Assembly (NCBI RefSeq): GCF_017654505.1
Contig: NC_054539.1
Span: 71,900,413-71,964,412, forward strand
Reading direction: 5' to 3'
Source: Polyodon spathula
Taxonomy: Eukaryota; Chordata; Actinopteri; Acipenseriformes; Polyodontidae
Length of the DNA: 64,000 nt
Of this stretch, positions 24,701-34,036 are shown piece by piece. The notes under the pieces were generated by a model, which was not told the DNA's origin, searched no databases, and was given only the letters and a program-made list of their open reading frames with translations. Position numbers and translations under genes: made by a program. How positions within the stretch are numbered: the first letter of the stretch is position 1; each line of letters begins with the position of its first letter.

Positions 24701-27080
24701 TGGGCCATGAAGCACCGCCAGTGGACTACTGAAGACTGGAAGAAGGTCTTATGGACCGATGAATCAAAATTTGAAATCTTCGGTTCATCACGCAGAGTTT
24801 TTGTACGCCGTCGAGTAGGCGAAAGGATGGTTCCTCGGTGTGTAACACCAACTGTCAAACATGGAGGAGGAAGCGTGATGGTCTGGGGCTCTTTTGCTGG
24901 ATCCAGAGTCGGCGACTTGCACAGAGTGAGTGGCACCCTGAACCAAAACGGCTACCACAGCATTTTGCAGCGCCATGCAATACCCTCTGGTATATGCCTA
25001 GTTGGTCAGGGGTTCATCCTACAGCAAGATAATGACCCAAAACATACCTCCAGGCTATGTCAGAACTACCTTAGAAGAAAAGAACATGACGGTAGGCTTC
25101 AAATCATGGAATGACCATCACAGCCTCCAGACTTAAACCCCATTGAGCTGGTTTGGGATGAACTGGACAGAAGGGTGAAAGCAAAGCAACCTACAAGTGC
25201 AACACATTTGTGGGCACTTCTGCAACGGTGTTGGTAAGAACTTTCCGAACAATATTTGATTTCCATTGTAGAAAGAATGCCACGAGTGTGTTCGGCTGTT
25301 ATATCTGCAAAAGGTGGCTACTTTGAGTCAAAAATTTAGATTAAATTTTGATAAACTAAACGATTCCATGATTTCTTTATCTCCAATTGTTTATTTGTTC
25401 TATGCTTTAATTTCAGAGTACATTGAGACATTAAACTGTGTAAATTTCAATAAAAACTGGAAAAATTGAGGTGTTCTAAAACTTTTGACCCGTAGTGTAT
25501 GTATATTATATATTCCCCCAGGTACTTCAGTTTCTACAACTCCAAAATTATTCCACAGAAAAGAACTCACAAAACAGCTAGTTGCTTAGAACAACTCGAC
25601 TCCACTCACACAGCACACTGGCAATGCCGCAACATAGACAGACGGTCCATCAGAATAACACCAGCAAAACCATATGTTTTCTGGTTATCCAAAGATCCAA
25701 ATAAGCATGCAAAAACGTTTTATACAAGCGTGGTCCCTGGGCTTCTGGGTAGAACAGTTTTAAAAGCAAAACATTTTTTTTATAGTAGAACAGCAGTAAA
25801 AGACTGTTTGCGCGAATTTTAAATTTTTTTTTTTTTTTTTTTTTAAAGGTGCAGTTGTAATCCCACGATCGTGGAAAGTCAGTAGCCCTAGTTATGTAAT
25901 TTACAGGAACCTACCGCATGCCAATTTTCATAAGAAATGTGCTTAACTTTTTTTGTTTGTTTGTTTTTAAACAGATCTATGCAATTATGAATGCAATTGA
26001 TTGGAATACACTACTTGTATAATTCTTAAACCTCCAAATGAACCTAATATATTGGCACAGCATAGCTAAACAGAATCATTGGCACAAAACAAGTTAGAAA
26101 AATACTGACACCTTGTTACAAATGTTTTTTTTTGTTTTTTTTCCCCCTCTCCGTTTTTCAGAATGTATCGTATATTTACTGACTGCTACAACTGCCATTA
26201 CAACTAAACGCACTTGCTCCGCAAGTCCTAGGGCCATACCTCAACACCTATGCTTCACATTCTACGTGGGCCTAGGAGGCCTAATAGCTGCTGTACATGA
26301 AGTGATAATGTGGCAGTCAAAGCAAATCTGCAGCGGTCTCAGATGCAAACACAGGCATGAGGTCGCCGCGGAGCCGACATCTTAGTAAAATGAAAGACTT
26401 GCACAAGAGGGGAAAAACTGATTTCAGACAAACAAAAAAAAAAAAAAAAAAAACAACAACCCCAAAAAATCCTCCAAAATGAAAGACGTCGCTTTAAAAT
26501 AAAAACTTCTGCACATTTACCCTGAGATTGCCTTGGTCTGGCAACACTGGCGTACCCCCCGGTTGAAAACCCCCGGTCTAAACCAAATGAGTGACTGCAC
26601 GAAAAGTCTTAAGTGTTTTTTGATGGAGACGAGCATGCGCAGTTAAGAAAATCATAAAATTTGGATTTTCCACTGAAGGCCTTGGCGGCAATGAATGTTT
26701 TAAGAACCAGTCCAACTTTTCAAGACGCATTGCAACAACCCTTAAAAAGGAATCGCATATAACAATTACAAATATTTCGGTTTAACAGCCTAGTACGACT
26801 CATAAAAATAATAATAAAAAAATCACATTCCAAAAGTTGTAGAGCAAAGGCCATTTGCAGTGTTCTGCAGCAGTACTACGACTACTCAGGCAACTGCACG
26901 AGAAATCACCCGTCACAAACCGTATATATTACTACTGTAAAACAAATAACTAACCATCACAATGCAGCTCGTTTTAAAAAAGACAGCGTCCTTCCTCATC
27001 CTCATCCTCACAAACATTAGTGCATCAGTAAAACCAAATTAGCAACGTTGTTAACACTCAAAGTGGAAAAACTACTGCTT

Positions 27081-27115
<35 letters not shown>

Positions 27116-27178
27116 TTACGTACCATCGTAGTAGTAGCAGACTTTTTTCTTAGTGCCTCCTTGATGCGTGTACGCCAT
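10183..27178 (-). CDS. HDAC2: Histone deacetylase 2, complete, 14 coding exons
   Basis: Class I zinc-dependent lysine deacetylase of the nuclear Sin3, NuRD and CoREST corepressors. Exons, high to low: 27178-27124, 23583-23471, 23378-23261, 22675-22601, 22493-22355, 22049-21908, 15570-15478, 15378-15270, 14581-14441, 13386-13278, 13161-13031, 12755-12600, 10730-10673, 10213-10183. All introns are GT-AG and phases close exactly to 1470 nt, 489 residues (human 488). Zinc and catalytic residues are present: H142 and H143 (GGLHHAKK), D178 and H180 (DIDIHHGDG), D266 (CGADSLSGD), Y305 (GGGGYTIRN). The tail has [13 protein letters not shown] (416-428), an RB-type IxCxE motif with CK2-type serines S423 and S425, then a Lys/Glu-rich end closing in EQPSNP. 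That ending distinguishes HDAC2 from HDAC1. The exon 12 donor (GTTTGT) is weak. Introns 1, 6 and 12 hold transposons. Confidence 0.97.
10819..12272 (-). mobile_element. Tc1-like transposon in HDAC2 intron 12
   Basis: The ends carry matching CAGTGNCTTGCA and AGTATTCAGA words in inverted orientation (10819 onward and up to 12272). Inside, the minus strand shows a transposase relic. It has the N-terminal part around 11880-11680 (KKWKVHYTT), a central [34 protein letters not shown] segment at 11440-11330 that aligns with the catalytic core region, and further fragments in other frames. Multiple frameshifts make it inactive. It has the same strand as HDAC2. Confidence 0.8.
12367..12510 (+). repeat. 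tRNA-derived SINE in HDAC2 intron 12
   Basis: It begins GAGCTGGCTCTTTTGTACAG, then a tRNA-like head with a B-box-like CCCAGGTTCTTGCCC. The tail GGATTGCCTCGCCCTGTG and GCGGGAACTGAGATC follows. The same family occurs three more times at 45961-46412. Together the copies define its head and tail. It ends about 90 bp from HDAC2 exon 12. Confidence 0.65.
13464..14100. repeat. Simple-sequence cluster in HDAC2 intron 9
   Basis: Long T run at about 13760-13792 and C runs at about 13931-13939 and 14059-14078. The flank starting CAGGGTTCTCCCC may be an old interspersed repeat. No coding content. A further 42-base A run lies at about 14635-14676. Confidence 0.6.
15640..16116. other. HDAC2 intron 6, 3' part
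   Basis: AT-rich intron with a T run at about 15718-15745 and short C runs. No coding or repeat family recognised before the DIRS-like element. Confidence 0.5.
16117..16248 (-). repeat. DIRS-like element, 3'-side direct repeat
   Basis: 132-bp copy containing ACAAGACAGCTAGG, GATGACAGGAGATGATAGG and a closing CTATAGGTTAACATTT. It matches 20706-20837 at all but about four positions, indicating a young insertion or recent sequence homogenisation. Confidence 0.9.
16970..17990 (-). pseudogene. Tyrosine recombinase of DIRS-like element, frameshifted
   Basis: From about 17990 the frame runs from the RNase H into the recombinase N-terminal SAM-like domain ([19 protein letters not shown], then [15 protein letters not shown]). 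The catalytic domain follows in shifted frames at 17683-17357 ([14 protein letters not shown], then [14 protein letters not shown], which holds the first catalytic Arg), 17475-17161, and 17164-16970 ([33 protein letters not shown], quoted here in part, with the final YIR tyrosine). The HxxR region around 17165-17180 is disrupted by an in-frame stop. The enzyme is therefore not intact. Such recombinases integrate circular cDNA without target-site duplication. Confidence 0.8.
17990..19366 (-). pseudogene. Reverse transcriptase/RNase H of DIRS-like element, internally deleted
   Basis: The pre-RT segment ([19 protein letters not shown]) is at 19366-19184. RT remains include a [12 protein letters not shown] stretch near 19060, the later [19 protein letters not shown] and [20 protein letters not shown] blocks at 18846-18451, and then RNase H with [16 protein letters not shown] and the closing [16 protein letters not shown]. 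The segment that should carry the YxDD catalytic motif is missing. About 30 residues after the DLSAP block the frame jumps to sequence normally found after the active site. The reverse transcriptase is therefore catalytically dead. Confidence 0.8.
19595..20654 (-). pseudogene. Gag-like region of DIRS-like element with CCHC knuckle
   Basis: Three consecutive open segments (20654-20379, 20300-19818, 19945-19595) read in the same direction. The first is acidic and Pro/Ser-rich. The middle one resembles capsid-like sequences of YR elements only in general layout. The last contains [14 protein letters not shown], a perfect CX2CX4HX4C zinc knuckle at about 19693-19652, typical of nucleic-acid-binding Gag proteins. 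Two frame breaks separate the segments. The likely start codon is at 20654, about 50 bp inside the 5' direct repeat. Confidence 0.65.
20706..20837 (-). repeat. DIRS-like element, 5'-side direct repeat
   Basis: The 5' copy of the 132-bp terminal direct repeat. Its left flank in the minus direction leads into the gag-like frame within about 50 bases. Confidence 0.9.
20838..21907. other. HDAC2 intron 6, 5' part
   Basis: Ordinary intronic DNA between the DIRS-like element and exon 6; no repeat family or open frame of note recognised. Confidence 0.5.
24640..25500 (+). mobile_element. 5'-truncated Tc1 transposon in HDAC2 intron 1
   Basis: Antisense to HDAC2. The plus strand is open at 24647-25114 and encodes the Tc1 catalytic domain: [11 protein letters not shown] (first Asp), [24 protein letters not shown] (second Asp). 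Read on, the same frame meets a TGA where the family has Trp, then [15 protein letters not shown] (Glu), and a further stop. The right end is CTTTTGACCCGTAGTGTA at about 25480-25500. The N-terminal DNA-binding half and the left inverted repeat are missing. It is a dead, truncated copy. Confidence 0.85.
25501..27081. other. HDAC2 intron 1, 5' part
   Basis: Intronic DNA with T and A runs (about 25828-25844 and 26432-26451) and no recognised repeat family. Small open frames at 25499-25822 and 26113-26385 have no recognisable product. Confidence 0.45.
27082..27115. repeat. (ATT)n microsatellite beside HDAC2 exon 1 donor
   Basis: About eleven ATT units; on the HDAC2 strand this (AAT)n tract begins within 10 bases after the exon 1 splice donor. 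Confidence 0.95.
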
Positions 27179-27320
27179 TATTACAGTTTGTGGGTTTTGT
27201 GTGTGTTGCCCGATTCAAGGGACACAAACACCAGCTGAACTAGGCAGAGCGAGAACAAGAAAGAAGAAAGCAACTGGGGCGTGGGGCGGTGCAACTGCGA
27301 CAATAGGGGGATCCAACAGA
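27179..27320 (-). promoter_or_regulatory. HDAC2: HDAC2 5' UTR / core promoter region
   Basis: Immediately upstream of the HDAC2 start codon (27178-27176) the sequence becomes GC-richer than its surroundings. It contains a GC-box-like cluster around 27276-27290 (GGGGCGTGGGGCGG). No TATA box was seen. This fits a housekeeping-type promoter. The start site is not determined from sequence. Confidence 0.4.
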
Positions 27321-27525
27321 CGATCACAAAACTAAACTATAGTTGTAGAAATATTTATAGATTTTTTATTTTAGTTGTAAGCCATTATTAGACACGCTTT
27401 TTTTATGTTGTCTTTAATTAAATAAATTGCGAAGAATTACAAAATGATGTCTGGTCATTCGCTAGTTAAGTGAATGGTAGAGCCGGCTGCCTGGCAGTTG
27501 CTTTGGACCGCTACAGAAGACACAA

Positions 27526-27680
27526 GGTGCGTTCACGGAGATCATTCTGCGCAGATTCTGTGTAGAATCTGACCAGTTTAGCCAATGATCATCTAAGAAT
27601 GATCTGCGTGAACGCACCCATTGGCTAAATTGGTCAGATTCTGCACAGAATCTGCGCAGAATTATCTCAGTGAACGCACC
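27526..27680. mobile_element. Palindromic MITE 5' of HDAC2
   Basis: Two 62-bp inverted repeats, 27526-27587 and 27619-27680, begin with GGTGCGTTCAC and differ at only a few positions. The 31-bp centre contains an extra direct copy of the element end. The next bases repeat ACCCATTGGCTAAA / ACCCATTGCTTAAA. With no coding capacity and near-complete palindromy, this is a miniature inverted-repeat or foldback element about 350 bp upstream of the HDAC2 ATG. Each arm carries a CCAAT-like motif (GCCAATG). Confidence 0.8.
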
Positions 27681-28239
27681 CATTGCTTAAAAAAGCGACA
27701 CAGTAGCTGGGCATGGCCGGATGTAATATTGAAAATTGCTACTTTTGAATTACATATAATGAGATTGTTCCTTTATATAAAAACATTCTGTAGAGTGTAA
27801 CCTTGCTTCTCATTTTCATGATGCTTTAGCCCTTCACAATATTCTCAAAAATTAAATTATGCTTTAATTATTTAATCAGCAAATGCAATGCTTCTTGGAT
27901 TTCACCTTCTGCAGAGTAAAAGTCCACATCAATAATGTTAATATGCCATATTCCATCCCAAAAGGAGAAGCAGGTTTCCAGACGTGCAACATTAGTGTGA
28001 CGCACAGATTTGCCAAATAGAAGGGCAGACAAGCACATAGCCCCAGAATCGAATACGTTAAAAATGTATGCTACCATAAACGGTTGGAGAAACTGTTCCC
28101 TTTCTATTTGGAATCGACCACCAACCAATACTTTTGGGATATGCCTGCCGTAGGAATGAGCAATTTATGCTAGAGCTGCCGATAGGCCCCTCCGTGGAGT
28201 GACGTACTCGGTCCCGCCTGCTGAGGGAATTAGTCGAAA
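27681..28239. other. Intergenic stretch with one unassigned open frame
   Basis: On the minus strand an 86-residue open frame spans 28128-27868 and can be extended upstream in frame. I do not recognise the protein, and nothing (splice sites, neighbouring coding pieces) supports a gene. Otherwise AT-rich. Confidence 0.35.
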
Positions 28240-28338
28240 AGTTTGTGGGGAATAATAGCCATTTTCCATACTTTTGAGGCATAAGCAATTAGGAAATAAC
28301 ACTTACTAAAATTCTAACATTGTGTTACACGGTGTAAT
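28240..28338 (+). repeat. Half copy of the long-TIR MITE at 35.8 kb
   Basis: AGTTTGTGGGGAATAATAGC, then TTTTGAGGCATAAGCAATTAGG and TTACACGGTGTAAT, match the right arm of the element at 36129-36256 with few differences. Only one arm is present. Confidence 0.75.
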
Positions 28339-28979
28339 TGCTTTGTTTAGCTGGTGGTAAATAGAATTGAGAAATGATAGCTTACTGCTTAAAACACAAA
28401 CCTTTACCACCGGTTATTATTAAAGAGCAGAGATGAGTTGTTTATTTTTTCAACTGGATAAATAAAATATTTATAACCAAAAAAATAGTATTTTAATACT
28501 AAAACATGTTTATAGTTACACATCACGACATTGCACAAGTAAGCTTCCAATGATTATTACACGTGTGAAATTTGTAACAAAAAAAAAAAAAAAAAAAATC
28601 TTCACTTACCTAGGAAAATGGGAATACTGTTATAACTTGTTTAAACAAAACTACGTTAATAATAAGTAGGCTATCCTGCTGGAGTCGCAGGTCTGCTAAA
28701 TTTAATTGAGACATTGGTCATGTTCTTATAGCACAGATTTCCGCAGTTCTGCACAGCGCTGCACAGAATCACGGGGGTGCGCTATAGATGTCACTCAACA
28801 CCCACAGAAATCTGAGCAGATTCTGCATAGCTCAGCTTTGAAATGTTACTGCAGGAGGCTGGCTGCGGCTGTGAACCAAAGGGACAATGAAAAGATCACG
28901 AGTGACCTGATAATCGTACAACGAAGACTCCTTCCCCACGGAGATGAAGGAATGGGAGGACCCTATGCTCTCTACTGAG

Positions 28980-29560
28980 CCCATTTTCGAGCTCCATGTC
29001 GGCCCTGATGGGATGCACTGCAAACTTCCTGTTGCACCATGTCGATCCATGTTCAGGACACAGACTGCGGCTCCCCTCCCTCAGCCCTTCTCAGCGTTTT
29101 AGGATTTAATGAAGGAGGTACACTCCTCCTGGGATCGTCTTGCCTCAGCGGTGAGTGTGTTGAAGCAAGCGGCCCGCTCGCTTCCTAGGAATGCACGGAG
29201 AAGCTGGGCCTGGCGGGCTTTCTCCCAGTGGTCTCTACCGTTGTAGCCTTGGTCAAGGTCTGGGGTTCACCCAAGGGCCCTGCATGCCCGAACCCACAAT
29301 ACAAGATCACGGAAACGCACCTGAAGCGGGCGTATGCAGCACAAGGGTCCTTGAGGTTGTAAGCACACACCACCAACACTAGCTGCAGGTAGCGAGGCGT
29401 CCCTCATGCTGTCTGCTCACACTCCCTCGCGACGGCTTTGGCATACTTTTTCCAAAAGTATTGGTTGGTGGTTGTCTTTGAATTGAAAGGGAACGATAGG
29501 TTACGGATGTAACCCTGGTTCCCTGAAAGAGAAGACGACCACTAAACCTTGCGAGGTCGC
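28980..29560 (+). mobile_element. Second DIRS-family fragment (gag region)
   Basis: The plus strand keeps Gag motifs characteristic of vertebrate DIRS1-type elements: DLMKEVHSSWDRLAS near 29106, LGLAGFLPVVSTVVALVK near 29205-29260, and ETHLKRAYAAQ near 29310-29345, with stops and shifts between. Soon after comes an imperfect palindrome (29484-29528) of AAAGGGAAC...GGTTAC/GTAACC...GTTCCCT form, like DIRS terminal or internal repeat sequences. It is a different family from the 16-21 kb element. No RT or recombinase follows. Confidence 0.6.
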
Positions 29561-29589
29561 ATCAGTCACATTCGTGGGTTTGATGCAAA

Positions 29590-29591
<2 letters not shown>

Positions 29592-29667
<76 letters not shown>
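29592..29667. repeat. (AT)n microsatellite
   Basis: About 38 AT units uninterrupted, adjoining the DIRS-family fragment. Confidence 0.95.
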
Positions 29668-29669
<2 letters not shown>

Positions 29670-31565
29670 ATACATACGAAAGATTACTTGAGACACTCTG
29701 AGATCTATAATGTTACAATTTAAGGGATCGTCCTAAGGTTGCACAACTATTTTATTGTTGGCGAACCAACTTCAGGCACAGCACATTGGTTTGCATCTGC
29801 AACTGGATTCATAGATGACATTTAGATACTGCAGAGGTTTCAAAAAAGGGATTGTTTATACCGTCTTCATTTCTGAATGTCTTACCTGTTTAATGTCCTA
29901 TTATTTGTTCTCTATCATTCCCTAATATTGTTTTTGCTTCGATTATTATTTACCATGTCTGCAATGTCAACAAATATGACCTTCGACCAATTCTAAAATA
30001 AGACATTTTGAAGTGAGCTGGTTTTAGAAATGACTCGTGCCCTTCCAGTGTCTGAAGTTTATTGCTGCATTAGCTTTATATACTGTAGTACTGGATCATT
30101 TTAAATTATCGTGTGATGGGCATCAATCAATCTGGCACTTGTGGAAACATTTAGCTTAAGGGTGTGTTTTATATGCAGGAAAAGAGATCCATTTACTGCA
30201 TCCCCTTTTCCCAGTGCCAGGCTGTCCTTGTAGAGTTTAGAATCACTGTGTTTATCAGACTGCTTGCTTTCATACTGCATCGTGGAAACTGTTGGCCTCC
30301 ATGCGGCATGCTGATGCCATCAGTACTTGTGATCGTGGATGTCTGTGGCATCAGTAGTAATACTGCTGCTAACTGTCAGATGAAACCTTAGATTCATGCA
30401 TATTTAACACAGCAGTGGGGTGACCAGACGTCCATACACTGAGACTGCACGTCTGTATCCGCTGAATTGGTTGGAAGTGTAAGGCAAAGCTTTGCGAAGT
30501 TATACAGAGGTGGACTTCAATTAGAAACAGTCCCAAAACTCTGTTACCCACAGGTATCTGGCATTCTTTATTAAAGTTCATATATGCAGCACATTCGTTG
30601 TCATGTTATCTGTATCATCCAGGAATTTATTTTATCAGTACAGTCAAAACAAAGAAAACGTGCCTATTCGGGTCTAAAATTCTAACTGCGTTTAAAAAGT
30701 AAACAGCAGGTTGTTTGAACCGAGGTAGCTGTGCTTGATTGTACCTGTAACGCTGATTTAACTTGGGTACACCCAACACAGGAATACTTTTTTGTCTGCG
30801 CTGACTTTCCAGTTTGCTTTCTTTCTGAAAGCTGTTTGTTTTACTTTTTGTTCAGCAGCCTCTGTAGTAGCCTTTTTTTAAAATGTGTGATTCTGAAGTT
30901 ATAGCGATCGATCGTATTTTTTTTTTTAAAGTCCCGTTACAAGATTTGCAATACAATTACCTCATCTGCATGTACAGTTTATTTGGGAAATGTCTTAACA
31001 CGATCCTCAGCCGAAATATACTTTGCTTATTTTACTTTGTGGCCCATTTTTGGCATTTTACACCAAAAGCTGGAAACTAGATTCTATTTCTACAGAGAAA
31101 GATACTTAGTTTGCGTCGCTTGCGTTGTGCAGTAGTTCACAAAGTTTTTTTCCTACTCACACCATCTGGAAGTGTCTTGATTTTCACTCTTGCTATCTAA
31201 TAACTAATAAGTAAGCAGAAGGATCTAAGTTAATTCACAAGGGCCATGATAGTGGTTGGTTATGCAACTTTTCTGTCCCTTAAAGCAGTGACTGCATTGA
31301 CCAGTGTATCTATCAAGACTGTCTCCCAAATCACAGAAGCTTTCTACACTGGACAAGAAAAACAACTTGTGTTTCCAAATCAACAATGCACACATTGTGG
31401 GCATATAATGGATATTCTTCAATTGTGGAGGCATTATTAACTGTCATTACATCATGCCGTAAGCAGCATAGCCTTAATTGTGGTTAATCAAGTATTTGGA
31501 TATGCTGTTGGTCCAAGGAGGTTCACTTTGTTATACCTTCTGTATATTTTTAAGGACATTCTAGC
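29668..31565. other. Intergenic stretch, nothing recognised
   Basis: AT-rich DNA between the microsatellite and a transposase relic. Small open frames (30164-30391, 30883-31080, 31246-31440) have no recognisable product. Confidence 0.45.
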
Positions 31566-31765
31566 CATTTGATTTCCTGGCCAAATTCAGTGTATCTGAA
31601 TGCTGCTGCTGAAAAGGTCCACCCCACAATGCTGAATGTGTACCCTCACAATCAGGGCACATTTCAAGATGATAATGAATCAGCCATGCACAGGGGTGGT
31701 ACTGGTGATGACTGGTTTGAGGTGCATGAGGCAGACTTAAATTCCATGACCGGGACACTGTTTTA
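31566..31765 (+). pseudogene. Tc1/mariner-type transposase relic
   Basis: An open frame reads FQDDNESAMHRGG followed by WFEVHEADLNSM. This matches the second catalytic Asp region and the helix before the final Glu of Tc1/IS630 transposases. The expected SPDLN-type Glu motif is replaced by unrelated sequence. No inverted repeats were found. A short decayed fragment. Confidence 0.5.
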
Positions 31766-31859
31766 CAGTGGAGGGGTTGTGTTCAAAGGAACATCATGGT
31801 TCTTACCAGTGAGTAAGTGCGTTTTGAGCAATCTTTCTATTTTCAAAGGAGAGTAAGTT

Positions 31860-33735
31860 GTAAGGTTATGTGATGGCTTTCTGTGTAAATATATGTTACA
31901 TTTATGTGTGTCCTTTTGCTTTTATTAAGGCTTTCAGGTGTTTATGATAATTATTAACCAGTATGTTACATCTTGTTGGTGAAATCTGGGACCTTTCTGT
32001 CTTTACATATTGCCTTCAGCTCAGATTGTATACACAGTGCTTGGTTACAGCTTTTCTTCATTGAAGGATTTCCTTTTTTTTTCTCCAAGCATTCTGTGGT
32101 CCAGTTTTGGGGAAACATTTTAGTCTAAGATGGTTTGTTTCTTTAACGCTATGACGCTGCTAGAAATCGCTCATATATGAACAATGATGTAATCGTGACC
32201 CACCCATTGTAAGCCTTTTTAAACAATAATTGGGTGCTTACCAAATGACTGACATCTCCAAAGTCTCCAACAACCAATCAGTGATGGTTTTATGTACTTT
32301 CAAAATGAAAGTAAAGTTAGATAAACAGAAAGCTAGACGAGTGAGGTTTAGTTTTCTGTCGGGAGATTCGGCAAAGCTTACCAGAAATCATACAAGATTA
32401 TCCAACATGTTTATAAACCCAAAATATAATTACAAAATATTAACTGCAGTGAAATATTCATAGGATAAACTTCAGGGATGACTCTCCAATCAAAATTAAT
32501 TTCACTAAAGTCTCAAACCAATAGGGATACCTTTTACTATGAGGTGCAGCATTTCAGTATCTTAGGTTTCGGTTTCGATTACCGTATATATCCAATGATT
32601 TTAAAGCGCAGCATTACCGGAGAGCATACTCAATTGCTTTACATAACCGAGAATGCCTACCGACTAGAAAATAAAAAAAAAAATTAAATTAGAACATGTT
32701 GATGAATTGACAGATCTGTCTGATGTCAAACTTCTAAACATTATGCATCTGTCAAACAATTTGGTGTAAAATCAAAACCAGACATGGTATTTATAAAATT
32801 CTTTCAGATCCTAGTTGCTGAGGGTTGTGGCTATCACTTATGGAGACATTTTTGAGTACATTTTAAAACTTATTTTTTACATTCAAACTAGGTAATCGCA
32901 GGGTGTATTTTGTCAGAGTGAAAAATATAATTTGTAATCTCTTTGTAATCTCAGCTGTTTAAAAAGGTATAATACGGTATACTTTTGGTGGATATTTGTC
33001 CTGATACAAAAGCCGAAAGCAATGTTATGTCAGTCAGACCTCAAACAAGTAGAACGTTCACCAGAGTGGAAAGGTTAAAAGTGGTTTGCAGTGAGGTCTA
33101 TGTTCATACAACTCTTCTGTGTTCAAGTGCCTTTCTAAATTCTTCCGTGCAATAAAAATCTATTCAACTATTGCCCCAGTTATGCTGCTTATGGTCAGTT
33201 TTATTTTTACAAGCCCTCAAAATCATGTTGAGCGTCCTTCCTCTCTACACACAGCAAATCAAAATGGTGGACAACAGAAAATGAATGACAAAATGTCCTG
33301 CAAAAACTAAAATCAGTATAAAAACTGTGCTGTCTGTGTTATCGTGACTTCCTATAATTCAAAGAAATTCAACTCAACGATGTAAATAAATAAACATTTA
33401 TTAAATATCCTTATACCTAAAACTGAGCTAAGAAAAATAGTCCCATATACAGTTAATTTAAAAAAAGTAAAACCAAAAATGAATTAATTTTAAAAAAAGC
33501 AACGTGTAGATGTTGAATTTAACAGTGCCATTGAAAGTGCAGGTTTTTTGTATTTGATTCATTATACTTCTTGTAATTCTTGGTTTGTTCGTTACATTTT
33601 AAAGAAATAATACTGCTCATTTTCGTCATGACACAGCACAAATGAGTCTGCTTTTAATCCCGCAGACTCTCCTTCACAAGATCTGCTACAGTATCAGGTG
33701 ATAGTGGTGTTTTTTTTTTTTTTTTAATCATCCTT
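31860..33735. other. Intergenic stretch, nothing recognised
   Basis: AT-rich. Open frames at 32230-32463 and 32478-32687 have no recognisable motifs. A T run lies at about 33710-33725. Confidence 0.45.
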
Positions 33736-33739
33736 TGTT

Positions 33740-34036
33740 ATCCAGGGTAGTGACAGGAGGTATCCATACCAGATTAGCGTTATTGCTTCACAGTGGCGAG
33801 AAAGACGTTTGCATTATGAATACCCGGTCACTTGTCAAAGTGGTTTATGGCTGGACAACGTGGAGATGTACTGGGTCTGTGTCAAGAAACAATTTAAAAC
33901 AATGCAGGACACAGCAGAAGAGATGATACCATCGTACCTGGACACACTGATATGGAGAGAAAGGTACGGCAGGAATTATGAAGATTCTTTTTACAAATAC
34001 TCTGCATCAAAGATCACACAGCTGTGTAGATGATGC
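33740..34036 (+). pseudogene. Merlin/ISXO2-like transposase relic
   Basis: Two overlapping plus-strand frames together resemble the C-terminal half of an ISXO2-type (IS1595/Merlin) DDE transposase. GGIHT near 33756, NVEMYWVCVKKQFKTMQ near 33860-33910, then MIPSYLDTLIWRERYGRN near 33922-33975, and a trailing DSF. This layout (acidic residue before the W..VK helix, then a PSYL..WR.R.G block) is typical of that superfamily. A frameshift near 33800 separates the parts. The N-terminal half and inverted repeats were not found. Confidence 0.5.

Noticed and set aside
27868..28128. 86-residue minus-strand open frame
   Set aside because: No recognised motif, no coding neighbours and no splice support; kept only as an unassigned open frame.
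31246..31440. Small plus-strand open frame with CTHCGH
   Set aside because: A single CxxCxH-like word without a zinc-finger context is not evidence of a gene.
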